Assembly (NCBI GenBank): GCA_963719485.1
Contig: OY970387.1
Location: 3,162,001 to 3,226,000, forward strand
Direction: 5' to 3'
Origin: Bog-473 sp963719485
GTDB taxonomy: Bacteria > Actinomycetota > Acidimicrobiia > Acidimicrobiales > RAAP-2
Length of the DNA stretch: 64,000 nt
The translations under genes were made by a program, and so were the position numbers. Shown here in pieces: positions 27,901 to 36,205 of the stretch (the stretch's first letter is position 1; each line of letters begins with the position of its first letter). Under the pieces are notes generated by a model. The model did not search any database. It was given only the letters and a program-made list of their open reading frames with translations, and was not told the DNA's origin.

Positions 27901-29433
27901 GAATGGGACGCTACGCACAGGGAGTGGAGCGCCAGGGAGGCCGCCGTCTTGGGATCGGCGTGCGGGTCACGTTGTTCATCGTCGGCGCGCTCATCGCCGC
28001 GGCGGCACCTGCAGCGGCCTACTTCACTGTCGGCGTCACCACGACGGGCAGCTACTCGGCCGCTATTGCCGACTCCCTCAACGGCGGCAACACCCCGACG
28101 TTGCCGACGGGTGGCATCAACGGTGAGAACGTCACGATCAAATGGACGGCGAGCACCATCGTGCACGACGGTCAGGCGGCGACGGGCTACACCATCAACC
28201 GCTACAGCACGGCGACCGGCGGCACTGCCACTCCGGCAACTGGTGGTTGCGCCGGGACCGTAAGCGCACTGACCTGCACCGAGCAGAACGTGACGCCGGG
28301 GAACTGGTGGTACACCGTGACTCCGCTGTACCACGCCTGGACTGGGCCCGAGAGCGGACGCCTCGCGGTCACGGTGGGCGCGCCGACCTTCTCCATCACG
28401 AGCGGACAGAGTCTGCCAACGACCGGAGGGTCGATCAGCGGTGGCACCGTCAGCAACTTCGGCAACTCCGAGAACGTGACCTTCCACCTCGACAGTGCGG
28501 GGGGCACACTGCTTTCGACCACCCCCGTCACGGTCACCACGAGCGGCACGGGCTCGGCCACCGTGACTAGCATCGCCATTCCGACTGGCCAGACTGCGGG
28601 GACCCACACCATCGTGGCGGTGGGTGTCACCTCGGCTCTTAGGGCGACCAGCAACACGTTCAGCGTCTTCGGCGCTGCGGCGAAGTTGGTGCTGAGCGCC
28701 CAGAGCACCACGCCGACCGCAGGTGCGGGTGACAACCTGACCATCACCGCGGAAGACTCGGGGGGCAACACAGTCACCAGCTACGCGGGGTCGAAGAACC
28801 TGACCTTCACTGGCGCCAACGTGGCTCCGAACGGTACGACGCACCCGACCGTCACGAATAGCTCCGGCACGGCGATCAACTTCGGATCGACCACGGCGAT
28901 CAGCTTCACTAACGGGGTCGCCCAGGTCAGCGGTTCGAACAACGGGGTCATGACGCTCTTCAAGGCCGAGACCGCCTTGATCAAGGTCAGCGATGGCACG
29001 ATCAACAACGGGACCGGGTTGTCAATCACCGTCAGCGCAGCAACTGCGGCGGGTCTTGGTTTCACCAACGCCACTATCGATGGCGGTACAGTGACAACCG
29101 TGTCCTGCACGGGTACCGTGGGATCAACGTCCTTCTCCTGCACATTGTCGCCGACAAGTGGAAACGGCAGCGGTCACTCGATGACCGCAAACGTGACCCT
29201 CATCGACCAGTTCCAGAATCTGGCGACCAACACGTCGGGGTCGACCATTACTGTCTCTCTAGCTGCGACGGGTGGAACAGTTAGTCCCAGCTCGGTGACG
29301 CTTGCGAATGGCTCGACGACCTCCTCGGGGACCTTCACCGATAGTCTGAGTTCGGGTAATGGTCCGAAGTACTATCACGGCAACAGCGACTGTGAACTCC
29401 AACGCAGTCCAAGGTCAGGTCACCGACAGGTGA
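27897..29433 (+). CDS. secreted fibre-type protein with Fn3/Ig-like domains, frameshifted near the end
   Basis: About 510 residues if corrected. N-terminal helix VTLFIVGALIAAAAPAAAYFTVGVTTTGSYSAA gives the third AYFT-type N-terminus of this operon. Then come an Fn3-like domain (VTIKWTASTIVHDGQAATGYTINRY) and Ig-like domains with AAKLVLSAQSTTPTAGAGDNLTI and ATGGTVSPSSVTLANGSTTSSGTFTDSL. After GNGPK the frame loses beta character; shifting by one base at about 29367-29371 restores TITATATVNSNAVQGQVTDR and a stop at 29431-29433. Uncorrected, the frame runs on to 29516. Confidence 0.68.
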
Positions 29434-29569
29434 GCCATCTGTTCGAGCGTGCCCAGGGTTGCTCGCTAGATGGTCGGTGGAAGACACCTGATGGACGAAT
29501 CCGTCTCACTTGGTAGCCCGACTTCGACCAAGACTCTGAGGCACTCGTCCGACTCCGACGTCGGCCAAG

Positions 29570-29830
29570 ATGGATTCCGTGAGCGAGTTCCTCGTGACCT
29601 ATCTCGACTCCATCGACGAGCGTCTCCTCGACTACCTCGACGAGAACGACGAACTCCGTCCTGAGGTGGTCAAGCGTCTCCGCTATTACGCCAGCGCCCA
29701 CTTGGAAGGTTCCATCACCCGGGGCGGTGGCCGAGGATTGGGCCGACTGATTCGACCTCGTCGGGGCTTTCGTGGCGGCCTACGACCCCCGAAGGGACCG
29801 AGGAGCTGGGGGAGGCGGCGCCGCTCATGA
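29570..29830 (+). CDS. small basic-tailed hypothetical protein
   Basis: 86 residues. An acidic, helical first half (SVSEFLVTYLDSIDERLLDYLDENDELRPEVVKRLRYYASAHLEG) is followed by a Gly/Arg-rich tail that could bind nucleic acid. No family recognised. Its TGA overlaps the ATG of a 36-codon frame (ATGA). It lies next to a convergent recombinase gene, so an accessory role there is possible but not shown. Confidence 0.4.
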   Translation: MDSVSEFLVTYLDSIDERLLDYLDENDELRPEVVKRLRYYASAHLEGSITRGGGRGLGRLIRPRRGFRGGLRPPKGPRSWGRRRRS

Positions 29831-29937
29831 GCGACGAGGTGGCGGCCGACACCGTCCTCACAGAGGCCGACCGCGCCTACCTGACTGCCGTTGAGCTGCT
29901 CCTTCACACCTATCCCGAGATGCGGATGGGGGAGTAG
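29827..29937 (+). CDS. 36-residue hypothetical protein
   Basis: ATG 29827 overlaps the previous stop and opens an acidic frame (MSDEVAADTVLTEADRAYLTAVEL) ending at TAG 29937, one base before the convergent recombinase stop. The protein-like composition and the overlap suggest it is real; function unknown. Confidence 0.35.
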   Translation: MSDEVAADTVLTEADRAYLTAVELLLHTYPEMRMGE

Positions 29938-29938
29938 C

Positions 29939-30922
29939 TCATTCGGCCTGGAACGCCTTGTCCACGGCGTCGGCCAGGTCGGTGTCCGAAAGGTGTAAGT
30001 ACCGGGTCGTCGTGGCAATGCTGGAGTGGCCGAGCAGCCGCTGGACGACGTGGATGTCCACCCCGCGCCGCAACAAGGTGGTGGCATAGGAATGGCGCCA
30101 ACGGTGGGGAAAGTGGCGCCCCGAGACGCTCGCCCCGGTCCCCGCCGCCCTGACCAACATCGTCACCGAGGAGGGGCCGAAGCGGCCGGCATTCGTCCCG
30201 CCCCTCTGCGCGCTCGGGTTGACGAAGAAGAAGGCAGACTTGGGCGCCTTGGGACGAAGCGTGGCGAGGTAGTCCTCGAGGATGGGGAGGAGCAGGGGAG
30301 CGATGGGCACGACTCTGGGCTTGCCGCCCTTGCCGACGAGCGAGATTCGTCGGGCCTCGAGATCCACCTGGTCGAGGCGCAGCGTGGCGACCTCGTTCCG
30401 CCGCAGCCCCGTGTAGCGCAGCGTAGCGAGCACGACGCAGCCGATGCGCCAGCGCTTCTTGGTCTGCGCGGACGCCCAGGCGAGGATCAGGTCGGCCTCG
30501 GCGTCGGTGTAGACCTCGGTGCGCAGCTTGCGCGCACCAGGCACCTTCAGCCCAAGTGTCGGGTTTATCGGAATCAAGTCTTCCGAGCGCAGGAACTCGT
30601 AGAACGACCGCAGCCCGAAGAGTGCCGCGCACCGGGTGGCTGGGGCGATGCCTCGGGCGGCCTCGGCCAGCAGATAGGCCTTGACGTGGACGGCCTGCAC
30701 GCCGGGCAGCGTGAGATCGGGGTAATGCTCGGCCAGGTAGGTGCGGAACATGCCGAGGTGGATCGTGTAGGTGACCTCGGTGGTGGCCGAGCGTTCCTGG
30801 TGCAGCCGTAGGTCAGTCCGGTATGCCGCCACGAGAGTTTCGTCGTCGAGGGGAAGCGGCTCACGACCCTGGACGTTGACAACGGACCTTGCTTCGACCT
30901 TGTTGTCGCCTGGGTTGCTCAT
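29939..30922 (-). CDS. tyrosine recombinase / integrase (XerC/D-like)
   Basis: 327 residues from ATG 30922 with GGAAGGCGCAGG upstream. N-terminal SAM-like core-binding domain (YTIHLGMFRTYLAEHYPDLTL) and C-terminal catalytic domain with the full set: Arg in TGLRRNEVATL, Lys in GKGGKPR, HRWRHSYAT, the His of LLGHSSIATT, and nucleophile Tyr in TTRYLHLSD. It cuts and rejoins DNA at specific sites. It is not next to phage genes. As an isolated integrase at the end of the fibre operon it may mark an integrated accessory segment. Confidence 0.9.
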   Translation of the reverse strand: MSNPGDNKVEARSVVNVQGREPLPLDDETLVAAYRTDLRLHQERSATTEVTYTIHLGMFRTYLAEHYPDLTLPGVQAVHVKAYLLAEAARGIAPATRCAALFGLRSFYEFLRSEDLIPINPTLGLKVPGARKLRTEVYTDAEADLILAWASAQTKKRWRIGCVVLATLRYTGLRRNEVATLRLDQVDLEARRISLVGKGGKPRVVPIAPLLLPILEDYLATLRPKAPKSAFFFVNPSAQRGGTNAGRFGPSSVTMLVRAAGTGASVSGRHFPHRWRHSYATTLLRRGVDIHVVQRLLGHSSIATTTRYLHLSDTDLADAVDKAFQAE

Positions 30923-31287
30923 GATCCTGCGCCTTCCACCGCGCGGGCCGAGCACTTCGCGCAGTTGACCAAACCAGTCCAGGGTGGCGGTCGGTCCCGT
31001 ATTGGTGGCCGTTGTCGGACCAGCCTCGCTAGAGCTATTTGGGGGCGTCTGACGTATCGACGCGACACGAGCTCTTGGTGACGGGTGGCTTCACCGAACT
31101 GTCGATGCTGTCCATCGGGAGACTCCTCTCCGGGCGCGCGAGCGCCAAGGAAGAAAGGGTCTGTCCGAAAGTCTGTGTAACTGGGTCATCTGAAGGGGTC
31201 CGGGGCGACACCGCCGGAGCCGGCCGTCAGATTTCGTCTCGGCGCCAATCTTCGGTGGGCAGCGGGTGAGGGCGGCGCGGGAATTGA
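30923..31287. other. intergenic region upstream of the recombinase
   Basis: About 365 bases with no convincing gene. GGGTCTGTCCGAAAGTCTG at about 31158 resembles ends of some insertion sequences, but no transposase or partner end is present. Confidence 0.4.
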
Positions 31288-31303
31288 CCCGATAAGCATC
31301 GGG
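31288..31303 (-). terminator. hairpin after the 31.3 kb minus-strand gene
   Basis: CCCGAT and ATCGGG pair as a 6-base stem with a 4-base loop, 15 bases beyond the stop of the gene at 31319. No T-run. Weak terminator candidate. Confidence 0.4.
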
Positions 31304-31318
31304 CCCCGAGCGAGGGTG

Positions 31319-31678
31319 CTATGCGCGCAGCAATGCGACGGTGTGCTCGAGCCGGCGGAGTTTGCCGCCGTTCCATCCCGAGACGGTCATGGCGTACGAA
31401 CGCCGCCGCTCACCGCCGCGCTCGATCAGGACGAAGCGGTTCCGCCGGTAGCGCTTTCCGGTGTGGGCCACCGACACCTTGTTCCGATCGATGGTGACGA
31501 GCGGTTCCGCGTTCGGAATGGGTCCCTCGAAGACGTAGATCCGCTCGCGCCCGACGGCGACAAGCACGTCGCGGGGGAGCGGCTGGGCGCCCTCGGCTCC
31601 CTTCCCGACGCACCAGCACTCGATGTGCTCCGGGACGAACTGCACCAGTGAGTCCTCGACCTCGGTGGGCGACGGCAC
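31319..31678 (-). CDS. hypothetical protein, PH-like size
   Basis: 119 residues from a GTG. Alternating beta and charged segments (DVLVAVGRERIYVFEGP, PLVTIDRNKVSVAHTGKRYRRNRFVLIERGG, YAMTVSGWNGGKLRRLEHTVALLRA) resemble small cytoplasmic proteins with a PH-like beta fold, but I do not recognise a family. Divergent from the glycosyl-phosphotransferase gene, sharing about 220 bases of upstream DNA. Confidence 0.55.
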   Translation of the reverse strand: MPSPTEVEDSLVQFVPEHIECWCVGKGAEGAQPLPRDVLVAVGRERIYVFEGPIPNAEPLVTIDRNKVSVAHTGKRYRRNRFVLIERGGERRRSYAMTVSGWNGGKLRRLEHTVALLRA

Positions 31679-31896
31679 GCCGACGGATCATACGGGGGGT
31701 TGCACCGAGGAGGCTCGATCGGTGCGGGACGGCTGGGCGCGCCATCTGGGCCAAACGATGGTTTGGCGCAGCCCCCTCAGAAGGCCCCCCTAGCCAGGGG
31801 GAATTCCGACAGTCGGGGGCGCTTGGGCTGTTGTCAGAGCATGGGTTCGGTCACTCGGCGGTGGGTGCCTTCGCCGGCCGGGGTCGGGGCGCAGCG

Positions 31897-33444
31897 GTGA
31901 GCATCTCGGATCCGAAGGTCGGGACAGCCGGCCGGACCGCGGCGAACGCCGTCGCCAGCAACTCGAACTTCTCCATCCCGCGCCGCCTGGACTCGCCGGG
32001 GCGCCGGTCCACGTCGGCGTCCCCCTACCGGACCATTACCGACCGCGAGCTCACGCTGGTCCTGATGTCCTGCGACTTCGTGTGCGCCTGCCTCGCACTC
32101 CCGTTCGCCCTCTTCCTGCTGGCGCAGGTGTCGTCCGTCCCGACCAACACGATCGGGCGGCTGATGACCAACCTCGAGCTGGACTCCCTCTTCCCCGTTG
32201 CGGTGGTCATCGCGCTGGCTATCGGGGGCGTCTACCGCGTGACCCACCGGAGCCTGCAGCCAAGCGCATTCCTCGAGATCCGCGAGCTGTCCTTCGGCGT
32301 CGGGGCCGGCTGCGTCCTCGCCCTCGCGATAGGGGCCGCACTCCGCGGGACCTTCGGTATCGCCGAGCCCTTCCCCAGCCAGCTCGTGATGGCCGTCATC
32401 GTGACCATCGCGGTGATCACCTTGGGGCGTATCGTCCTGCGCTACTTCCTGCACACGCTGACCACGACCCGCGTGATGGTGGTCGGCGGCGGCACCATGG
32501 CCGACCGCATCATGCTCAGCGTGCGCCAGGATCCCGGCATGACGCTGGTCGGGCGGGCCGTCGACGGCGAGATAGTCGATCCCGGGGCGATCGGGCGCGT
32601 GACCGACCTGCCCGAGCTCTGCCAGCAGCTGGACGTCCACCGGATTTTGGTGGCCGCCAGCGACCGTTTCTCGAGCGAGTCGATGGACATCTACCGCCAG
32701 CTCCAGGAGTTCGTGCACATCGCCATGGTGCCCAGCTACTACGAGCTCATCAGCTGGCGGTCGCGCCTGACGGACCTGTCCGGCATGCCCTTCCTCGAGA
32801 TCGCCCGGCCGCATCTCAGTTGGTGGGACAGGTTCATGAAGCGAGCCTTCGACCTGTGCGTCAGTTCGGCCATTTTGGTGCTCACGTCACCCCTCCTGCT
32901 CGTCGTGGCTGGCGGCGTCAAGCTGAGCTCCCCGGGGCCGGTGTTCTTCCGCCAGGTCCGCCTCGGCCGGGGCGGGCAGCCCTTCACCGTGATCAAGTTC
33001 CGCTCCATGACGATCGGCACCGAGGTCGCCCCACCCGCGCAGCCTGTGCCTGACGCCGATGACTCGTTCGCCGACCGTCCCCTGCACGAGCTGCACAACA
33101 AGAAGGACGAGAGCGGGCGCATCACCCGCTTCGGTGCCTTCTTGCGCAGGACGGGGATCGACGAGATCCCTCAGTTCATCAACGTCTTCAAGGGCGACAT
33201 GTCCGTGGTCGGGCCCCGGCCGTTCATCCCGAGCGAGGCGCACGTGGAGGGGTGGGCGACCCGGCGCTTCGAAGTGCGCCCCGGCATCACGGGCCTGTGG
33301 CAGGTCTCGGGCCGCAACGACCTGACCCGGAGCGACCTGGTGCAACTCGACTACCTCTACGTGGCGTCGTGGTCGCTGTGGTGGGACCTCAAGATCATGT
33401 TCGAGACGCCCAAGACGATGGCCCGCGGGGCCGGCGCATACTGA
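31897..33444 (+). CDS. polyprenyl glycosylphosphotransferase (WbaP/CpsE type)
   Basis: 515 residues from GTG 31897; the open frame extends to 31648 but that part looks noncoding. Four or five N-terminal membrane helices (LVLMSCDFVCACLALPFALFLLAQ onward), a CoA-binding-like middle domain (RVMVVGGGTMADRI) and the C-terminal phosphoglycosyl transferase domain: KRAFDLCVSSAILVLTSPLL, KFRSM, RRTGIDEIPQFINVFKGDMS, VGPRPFIPSE, RPGITGLWQVSGR. It moves a sugar-1-phosphate from a UDP-sugar to undecaprenyl phosphate, starting an exopolysaccharide. A second, small enzyme of this type lies at 53.9 kb. Confidence 0.92.
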   Translation: MSISDPKVGTAGRTAANAVASNSNFSIPRRLDSPGRRSTSASPYRTITDRELTLVLMSCDFVCACLALPFALFLLAQVSSVPTNTIGRLMTNLELDSLFPVAVVIALAIGGVYRVTHRSLQPSAFLEIRELSFGVGAGCVLALAIGAALRGTFGIAEPFPSQLVMAVIVTIAVITLGRIVLRYFLHTLTTTRVMVVGGGTMADRIMLSVRQDPGMTLVGRAVDGEIVDPGAIGRVTDLPELCQQLDVHRILVAASDRFSSESMDIYRQLQEFVHIAMVPSYYELISWRSRLTDLSGMPFLEIARPHLSWWDRFMKRAFDLCVSSAILVLTSPLLLVVAGGVKLSSPGPVFFRQVRLGRGGQPFTVIKFRSMTIGTEVAPPAQPVPDADDSFADRPLHELHNKKDESGRITRFGAFLRRTGIDEIPQFINVFKGDMSVVGPRPFIPSEAHVEGWATRRFEVRPGITGLWQVSGRNDLTRSDLVQLDYLYVASWSLWWDLKIMFETPKTMARGAGAY

Positions 33445-33489
33445 CCTACCTACGCCGTGCTGCCCCTGGCGGCCATCAGGGTCCTCTCA

Positions 33490-33546
33490 AGGACCGTACC
33501 GCTCGGCACGGTACCGTCCAGGACCGTACCGTCCAGGACCGTACCG
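33490..33546. repeat. short direct repeats AGGACCGTACCG
   Basis: AGGACCGTACCG occurs at 33490, 33520 and 33535; the last two lie in perfect tandem 15-base units (33516-33530, 33531-33545). The palindrome ACGGTACCGT at 33508-33517 overlaps. Located between convergent genes. Confidence 0.8.
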
Positions 33547-33570
33547 AAGCGGACGCCTCCGGCGACCAAT

Positions 33571-33590
33571 GTATAGCTGTCTGGCTATAC
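33571..33590 (-). terminator. inverted repeat beyond the AAA ATPase gene
   Basis: GTATAGC and GCTATAC form a perfect 7-base stem with a 6-base loop, 14 bases past the ATPase stop. It could be a terminator, or an end-like structure of a mobile islet. Confidence 0.45.
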
Positions 33591-33603
33591 CTTGCTAAAC
33601 GAG

Positions 33604-34803
33604 CTAGAAACGTCCCAGCGAGATGACCGACCGAATGTCTGGGATCCATCGCCGCATGAACGCATCGAACATCGGGACGGTGAAATCGATCTCTCCCCAG
33701 CGAGGGGAGTAGCAGAGCGTTTTCTTGATCAGTCCGTCGCGCGTCGGTCCGAGGGCTGTTGTCTTCTTCTCCAGCAGAGCGGCGACCTCGCCCGAACGGA
33801 CGGATCCCGGACCGAGCTCGGCCATCGCACGAAGGTAGGCGCGCTCGGGATCGCTGGTCCGGCCTGTTCTCACCCGGAAGAAGCCGTCGTCAAGCTCGGC
33901 AGTTGCGACCGGGATACTCCGGTCAACGTCGTCCACCGTGATCAGGCCGGGCCCCGTCGCAACATTCCATGCTTGCTTTCCGAACTCCTGGAGGAAATAG
34001 GGATAGCCCTGGGTCACCTCGATGATGCGCTCGAGTGCCGCATCTTCCCACTGGACTCCCTCATCCTGGACGGGCAGCACCAGCGCTTCGCTCGCTTGCG
34101 GCATCGCCAACGAGCCGATCACCGGGAATGCGAACATCCGCTCGGCATATGACTTGGCCTCGCCCGTGAGCGTCGCGAGGGAGGGGAGCCCTGCGCCCGC
34201 AATGGTGATCGGAAGCCTCAGTTGAGCAGCACGATGCAAGCCCATCACGAGAGCTTCGAGCGTCAGAAGCGCGACGTAGTGAAGCTCATCGATTGTGATC
34301 AGGATGCCGATGTCATGGTCACGGGCGACCTCACCGAGCTCGACGAAGAGGCCAGACAGATCCGACGCCAGATCGCCGGAATCGGCTGGTCCATAAATGG
34401 CATTGATGTCGACGCCGAACTCCGGCCCATCAGGAAGACGCAGGCTGAAGGCCTTCAAGATTCCGAGGGCTCGTCGAATCCGCTCGCCGATTCGCTTTCT
34501 GGCGTCCATCGACAAGAGAACCCGACGAAAGGCCGACGTCAGTCTGGGAGTGAGGTCTCCGCCCTCCCCGACCTCGATGTGCTCATGGAAGTAACCCCGG
34601 CCGTCGGCCAGTTGCTCGAATTCGTTGAGCATCACGGTCTTGCCCACCCCCCGCAGACCCGTCAACATCAGACTCCGCCCATCACGCCCCCGCAGCAGAC
34701 GTTGCAGGGCGACGTCCATGGACTCGATCTCGCCGTCGCGTCCGACCAGGGCTGGAGGTCGGGTCCCGGCACCAGGGCTGAAGGGGTTTCGGACGGGGTC
34801 CAC
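33604..34803 (-). CDS. AAA ATPase, ORC/STAND-like
   Basis: 399 residues from GTG 34803. Walker A LTGLRGVGKTVMLNEF near residue 47, Walker B GILITIDELHYV near 165, sensor-like ITIAGAGLPSLATL, and a C-terminal winged-helix-like part (AYLRAMAELGPGSVRSGEVAALLEKK). This resembles the ORC1/Cdc6-related ATPases (COG1672 type) scattered as single genes on mobile DNA in actinobacteria and archaea. Partner and substrate are unknown. It is flanked by an AT-rich promoter region on one side and repeats on the other, with no functional neighbours, which suggests transfer. Confidence 0.78.
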   Translation of the reverse strand: MDPVRNPFSPGAGTRPPALVGRDGEIESMDVALQRLLRGRDGRSLMLTGLRGVGKTVMLNEFEQLADGRGYFHEHIEVGEGGDLTPRLTSAFRRVLLSMDARKRIGERIRRALGILKAFSLRLPDGPEFGVDINAIYGPADSGDLASDLSGLFVELGEVARDHDIGILITIDELHYVALLTLEALVMGLHRAAQLRLPITIAGAGLPSLATLTGEAKSYAERMFAFPVIGSLAMPQASEALVLPVQDEGVQWEDAALERIIEVTQGYPYFLQEFGKQAWNVATGPGLITVDDVDRSIPVATAELDDGFFRVRTGRTSDPERAYLRAMAELGPGSVRSGEVAALLEKKTTALGPTRDGLIKKTLCYSPRWGEIDFTVPMFDAFMRRWIPDIRSVISLGRF

Positions 34804-34830
34804 GTCCTCATCCTATAGGGATATTAGCTA

Positions 34831-34836
34831 AGTATA
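34831..34836 (-). promoter_or_regulatory. candidate -10 box of the AAA ATPase gene
   Basis: TATACT on the minus strand lies in an AT-rich tract (34813-34858) that stands out in this GC-rich window, about 28 bases before the GTG start. No well-spaced -35 box is evident. Confidence 0.4.
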
Positions 34837-34907
34837 GAAAAAGTCCTATTATTCAATCAGCGAGAAATCGACAGTAATCGCAGAGATGACTCCTGGTGAA
34901 CGGTCGC

Positions 34908-34931
34908 GAAGAGCCAAGCGAAGAGCCAAGC
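34908..34931. repeat. tandem repeat GAAGAGCCAAGC x2
   Basis: Two perfect 12-base copies, 34908-34919 and 34920-34931, in noncoding DNA between the ATPase and the next gene. Confidence 0.7.
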
Positions 34932-35031
34932 GAACGTTCACGCGAATGTCACCTCTGAGCTGGGGTTTCCCGCAGAAGGAGATTTTGTGACTGTGAGCGC
35001 AAGAGTCTTCGGCAGCCTCCGTTTCTTGTAC

Positions 35032-35077
35032 ACGGAGACGGGTGGATCGTGCGGCCCTCCCGCACAACGATCTCCGT
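35032..35077 (+). promoter_or_regulatory. long 5' UTR hairpin
   Basis: Nested pairing of ACGGAGA (35032-35038) with TCTCCGT (35071-35077) and GATCGTGCGG (35045-35054) with CCGCAC plus ACGATC (35060-35072, one bulged base). It ends 15 bases before ATG 35093, next to the ribosome-binding site. Confidence 0.45.
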
Positions 35078-35092
35078 CAGAGAGGCGTGACC

Positions 35093-35374
35093 ATGCGGCT
35101 TCGGAGTGGGGCAGCACTAGGAGGAGTGGCGGCGGCGAGTTGCCTCGTGTGGTTGGCAACGGCCGGGAGCACGGTCGCAGCGGCATCGACCAGGCTGCGC
35201 TCCGGTGCCGTCCGGGAGCAATTAGTCAACCACGTGAACGCCGTGGGATCCGCCGCGCAGCCGAGCATCGTGCCAAACGGTGCGAACGCCATGTTCGCGG
35301 TGGTGGCGCTGATGGCGCTCCTGGCGTTCGTGTTCCTCGTGGTCACCTTCATCCGGCGCAGGGTCAGCGCCTGA
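35093..35374 (+). CDS. small secreted or membrane protein
   Basis: 93 residues from ATG 35093 with GAGAGG upstream. N-terminal signal-like helix (GAALGGVAAASCLVWLATAGSTVAAA), a short extracellular part, then a C-terminal helix MFAVVALMALLAFVFLVVTF followed by IRRRVSA. It would be a two-helix or signal-plus-anchor protein with a small outside loop. No family recognised. Preceded by a structured leader; convergent with fabI. Confidence 0.55.
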   Translation: MRLRSGAALGGVAAASCLVWLATAGSTVAAASTRLRSGAVREQLVNHVNAVGSAAQPSIVPNGANAMFAVVALMALLAFVFLVVTFIRRRVSA

Positions 35375-35391
35375 TGAAGTACCTCTCAGGC

Positions 35392-36174
35392 TTAGCTGCC
35401 CACCGCGTGTACCCCGCCGTCTACGTGCACGATCTCGCCCGTGGTCATGGGAAAGAGGTCGCTGAAGAGGGCCAGGCACGCCTTGGCCACGACGGTGGAG
35501 TCGTGGACGTCCCAGCCGAGGGGAGCCCGGTCGGCCCAGGTGTCCTCGAAGGCTGAGAAGCCCGGGATGGACTTGGCCGCCATGGTGCGCACCGGCCCCG
35601 CCGCAATCAGGTTGACCCGGATGCCGCGAGGGCCCAGCTCCTTGGCCAGGTAGCGGGACAGGGACTCGAGCGCCGCCTTGGCGACGCCCATCCAGTCGTA
35701 GACGGGCCAGGCCACACTGGCGTCGAAGTCCAGGCCCACGACCGAGGCGCCGCCGTCCCGGCCTGCCGCCTCGAGCAGGGGGAGGAACGCGTCGACGAGG
35801 GCCTTGAGCGAGTAGGTGGAGATGTTGAGCGCCACTGAGACGTCGTCCCAGCCGGCGGCGAGCATCCCGCTGCCCAGGCAGTCCGGGGGAGCGAAGCCGA
35901 TGGCGTGGAGCAGGCCGTCGAGCCGGTCCCAGCGCGCCGCCAACGTTTCGCCCGCCGCCGCCAGCTGCTCCGGCGAGGTGACGTCGATCTCGAGCACTTC
36001 GGGCTCGCGCGGCAGCTTGCGGGCCGTCCGCTTGGTGAGGTTGAGCGCCCGTCCCGCGCCCGACAGGACGACTTCGGCACCCTCCTCCTGCGCCAGGCGG
36101 GCCACCGCGAAGGCCAGCGAGGCGTCCGTGAGGACGCCCGTGATCAGGAGCCGTTTGCCGTCGAGGAGTCCCAC
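35392..36174 (-). CDS. fabI: enoyl-ACP reductase FabI (InhA type)
   Basis: 260 residues. NADH-binding start LLDGKRLLITGVLTDASLAFAVARLAQEEGAEVVLSG, the Rossmann variant without a full GxxxGxG that marks FabI. Catalytic Tyr and Lys lie in YDWMGVAKAAL near residues 160-170, then GIRVNLIAAGPVRTMAAKSIPGF, close to mycobacterial InhA. It performs the last reduction of each fatty-acid elongation cycle (FAS II). Divergently placed from the F420 reductase gene. Confidence 0.93.
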   Translation of the reverse strand: MGLLDGKRLLITGVLTDASLAFAVARLAQEEGAEVVLSGAGRALNLTKRTARKLPREPEVLEIDVTSPEQLAAAGETLAARWDRLDGLLHAIGFAPPDCLGSGMLAAGWDDVSVALNISTYSLKALVDAFLPLLEAAGRDGGASVVGLDFDASVAWPVYDWMGVAKAALESLSRYLAKELGPRGIRVNLIAAGPVRTMAAKSIPGFSAFEDTWADRAPLGWDVHDSTVVAKACLALFSDLFPMTTGEIVHVDGGVHAVGS

Positions 36175-36205
36175 TGCGCCAGCGAGGTTATGCGAAGGTA
36201 GGGGC

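Noticed and set aside
31158..31190. GGGTCTGTCCGAAAGTCTG resembling an insertion-sequence end
   Set aside because: Only one end, no inverted partner, no transposase fragment; kept only as a note.
31648..31896. Longer start for the WbaP-type enzyme
   Set aside because: The extra 83 residues are Arg/Gly/Pro-rich and unlike the family N-terminus; they overlap the divergent gene and the promoter region.
33490..33546. Short repeats as a CRISPR array
   Set aside because: Units are 12-15 bases and partly tandem, with no regular spacers and no cas genes.
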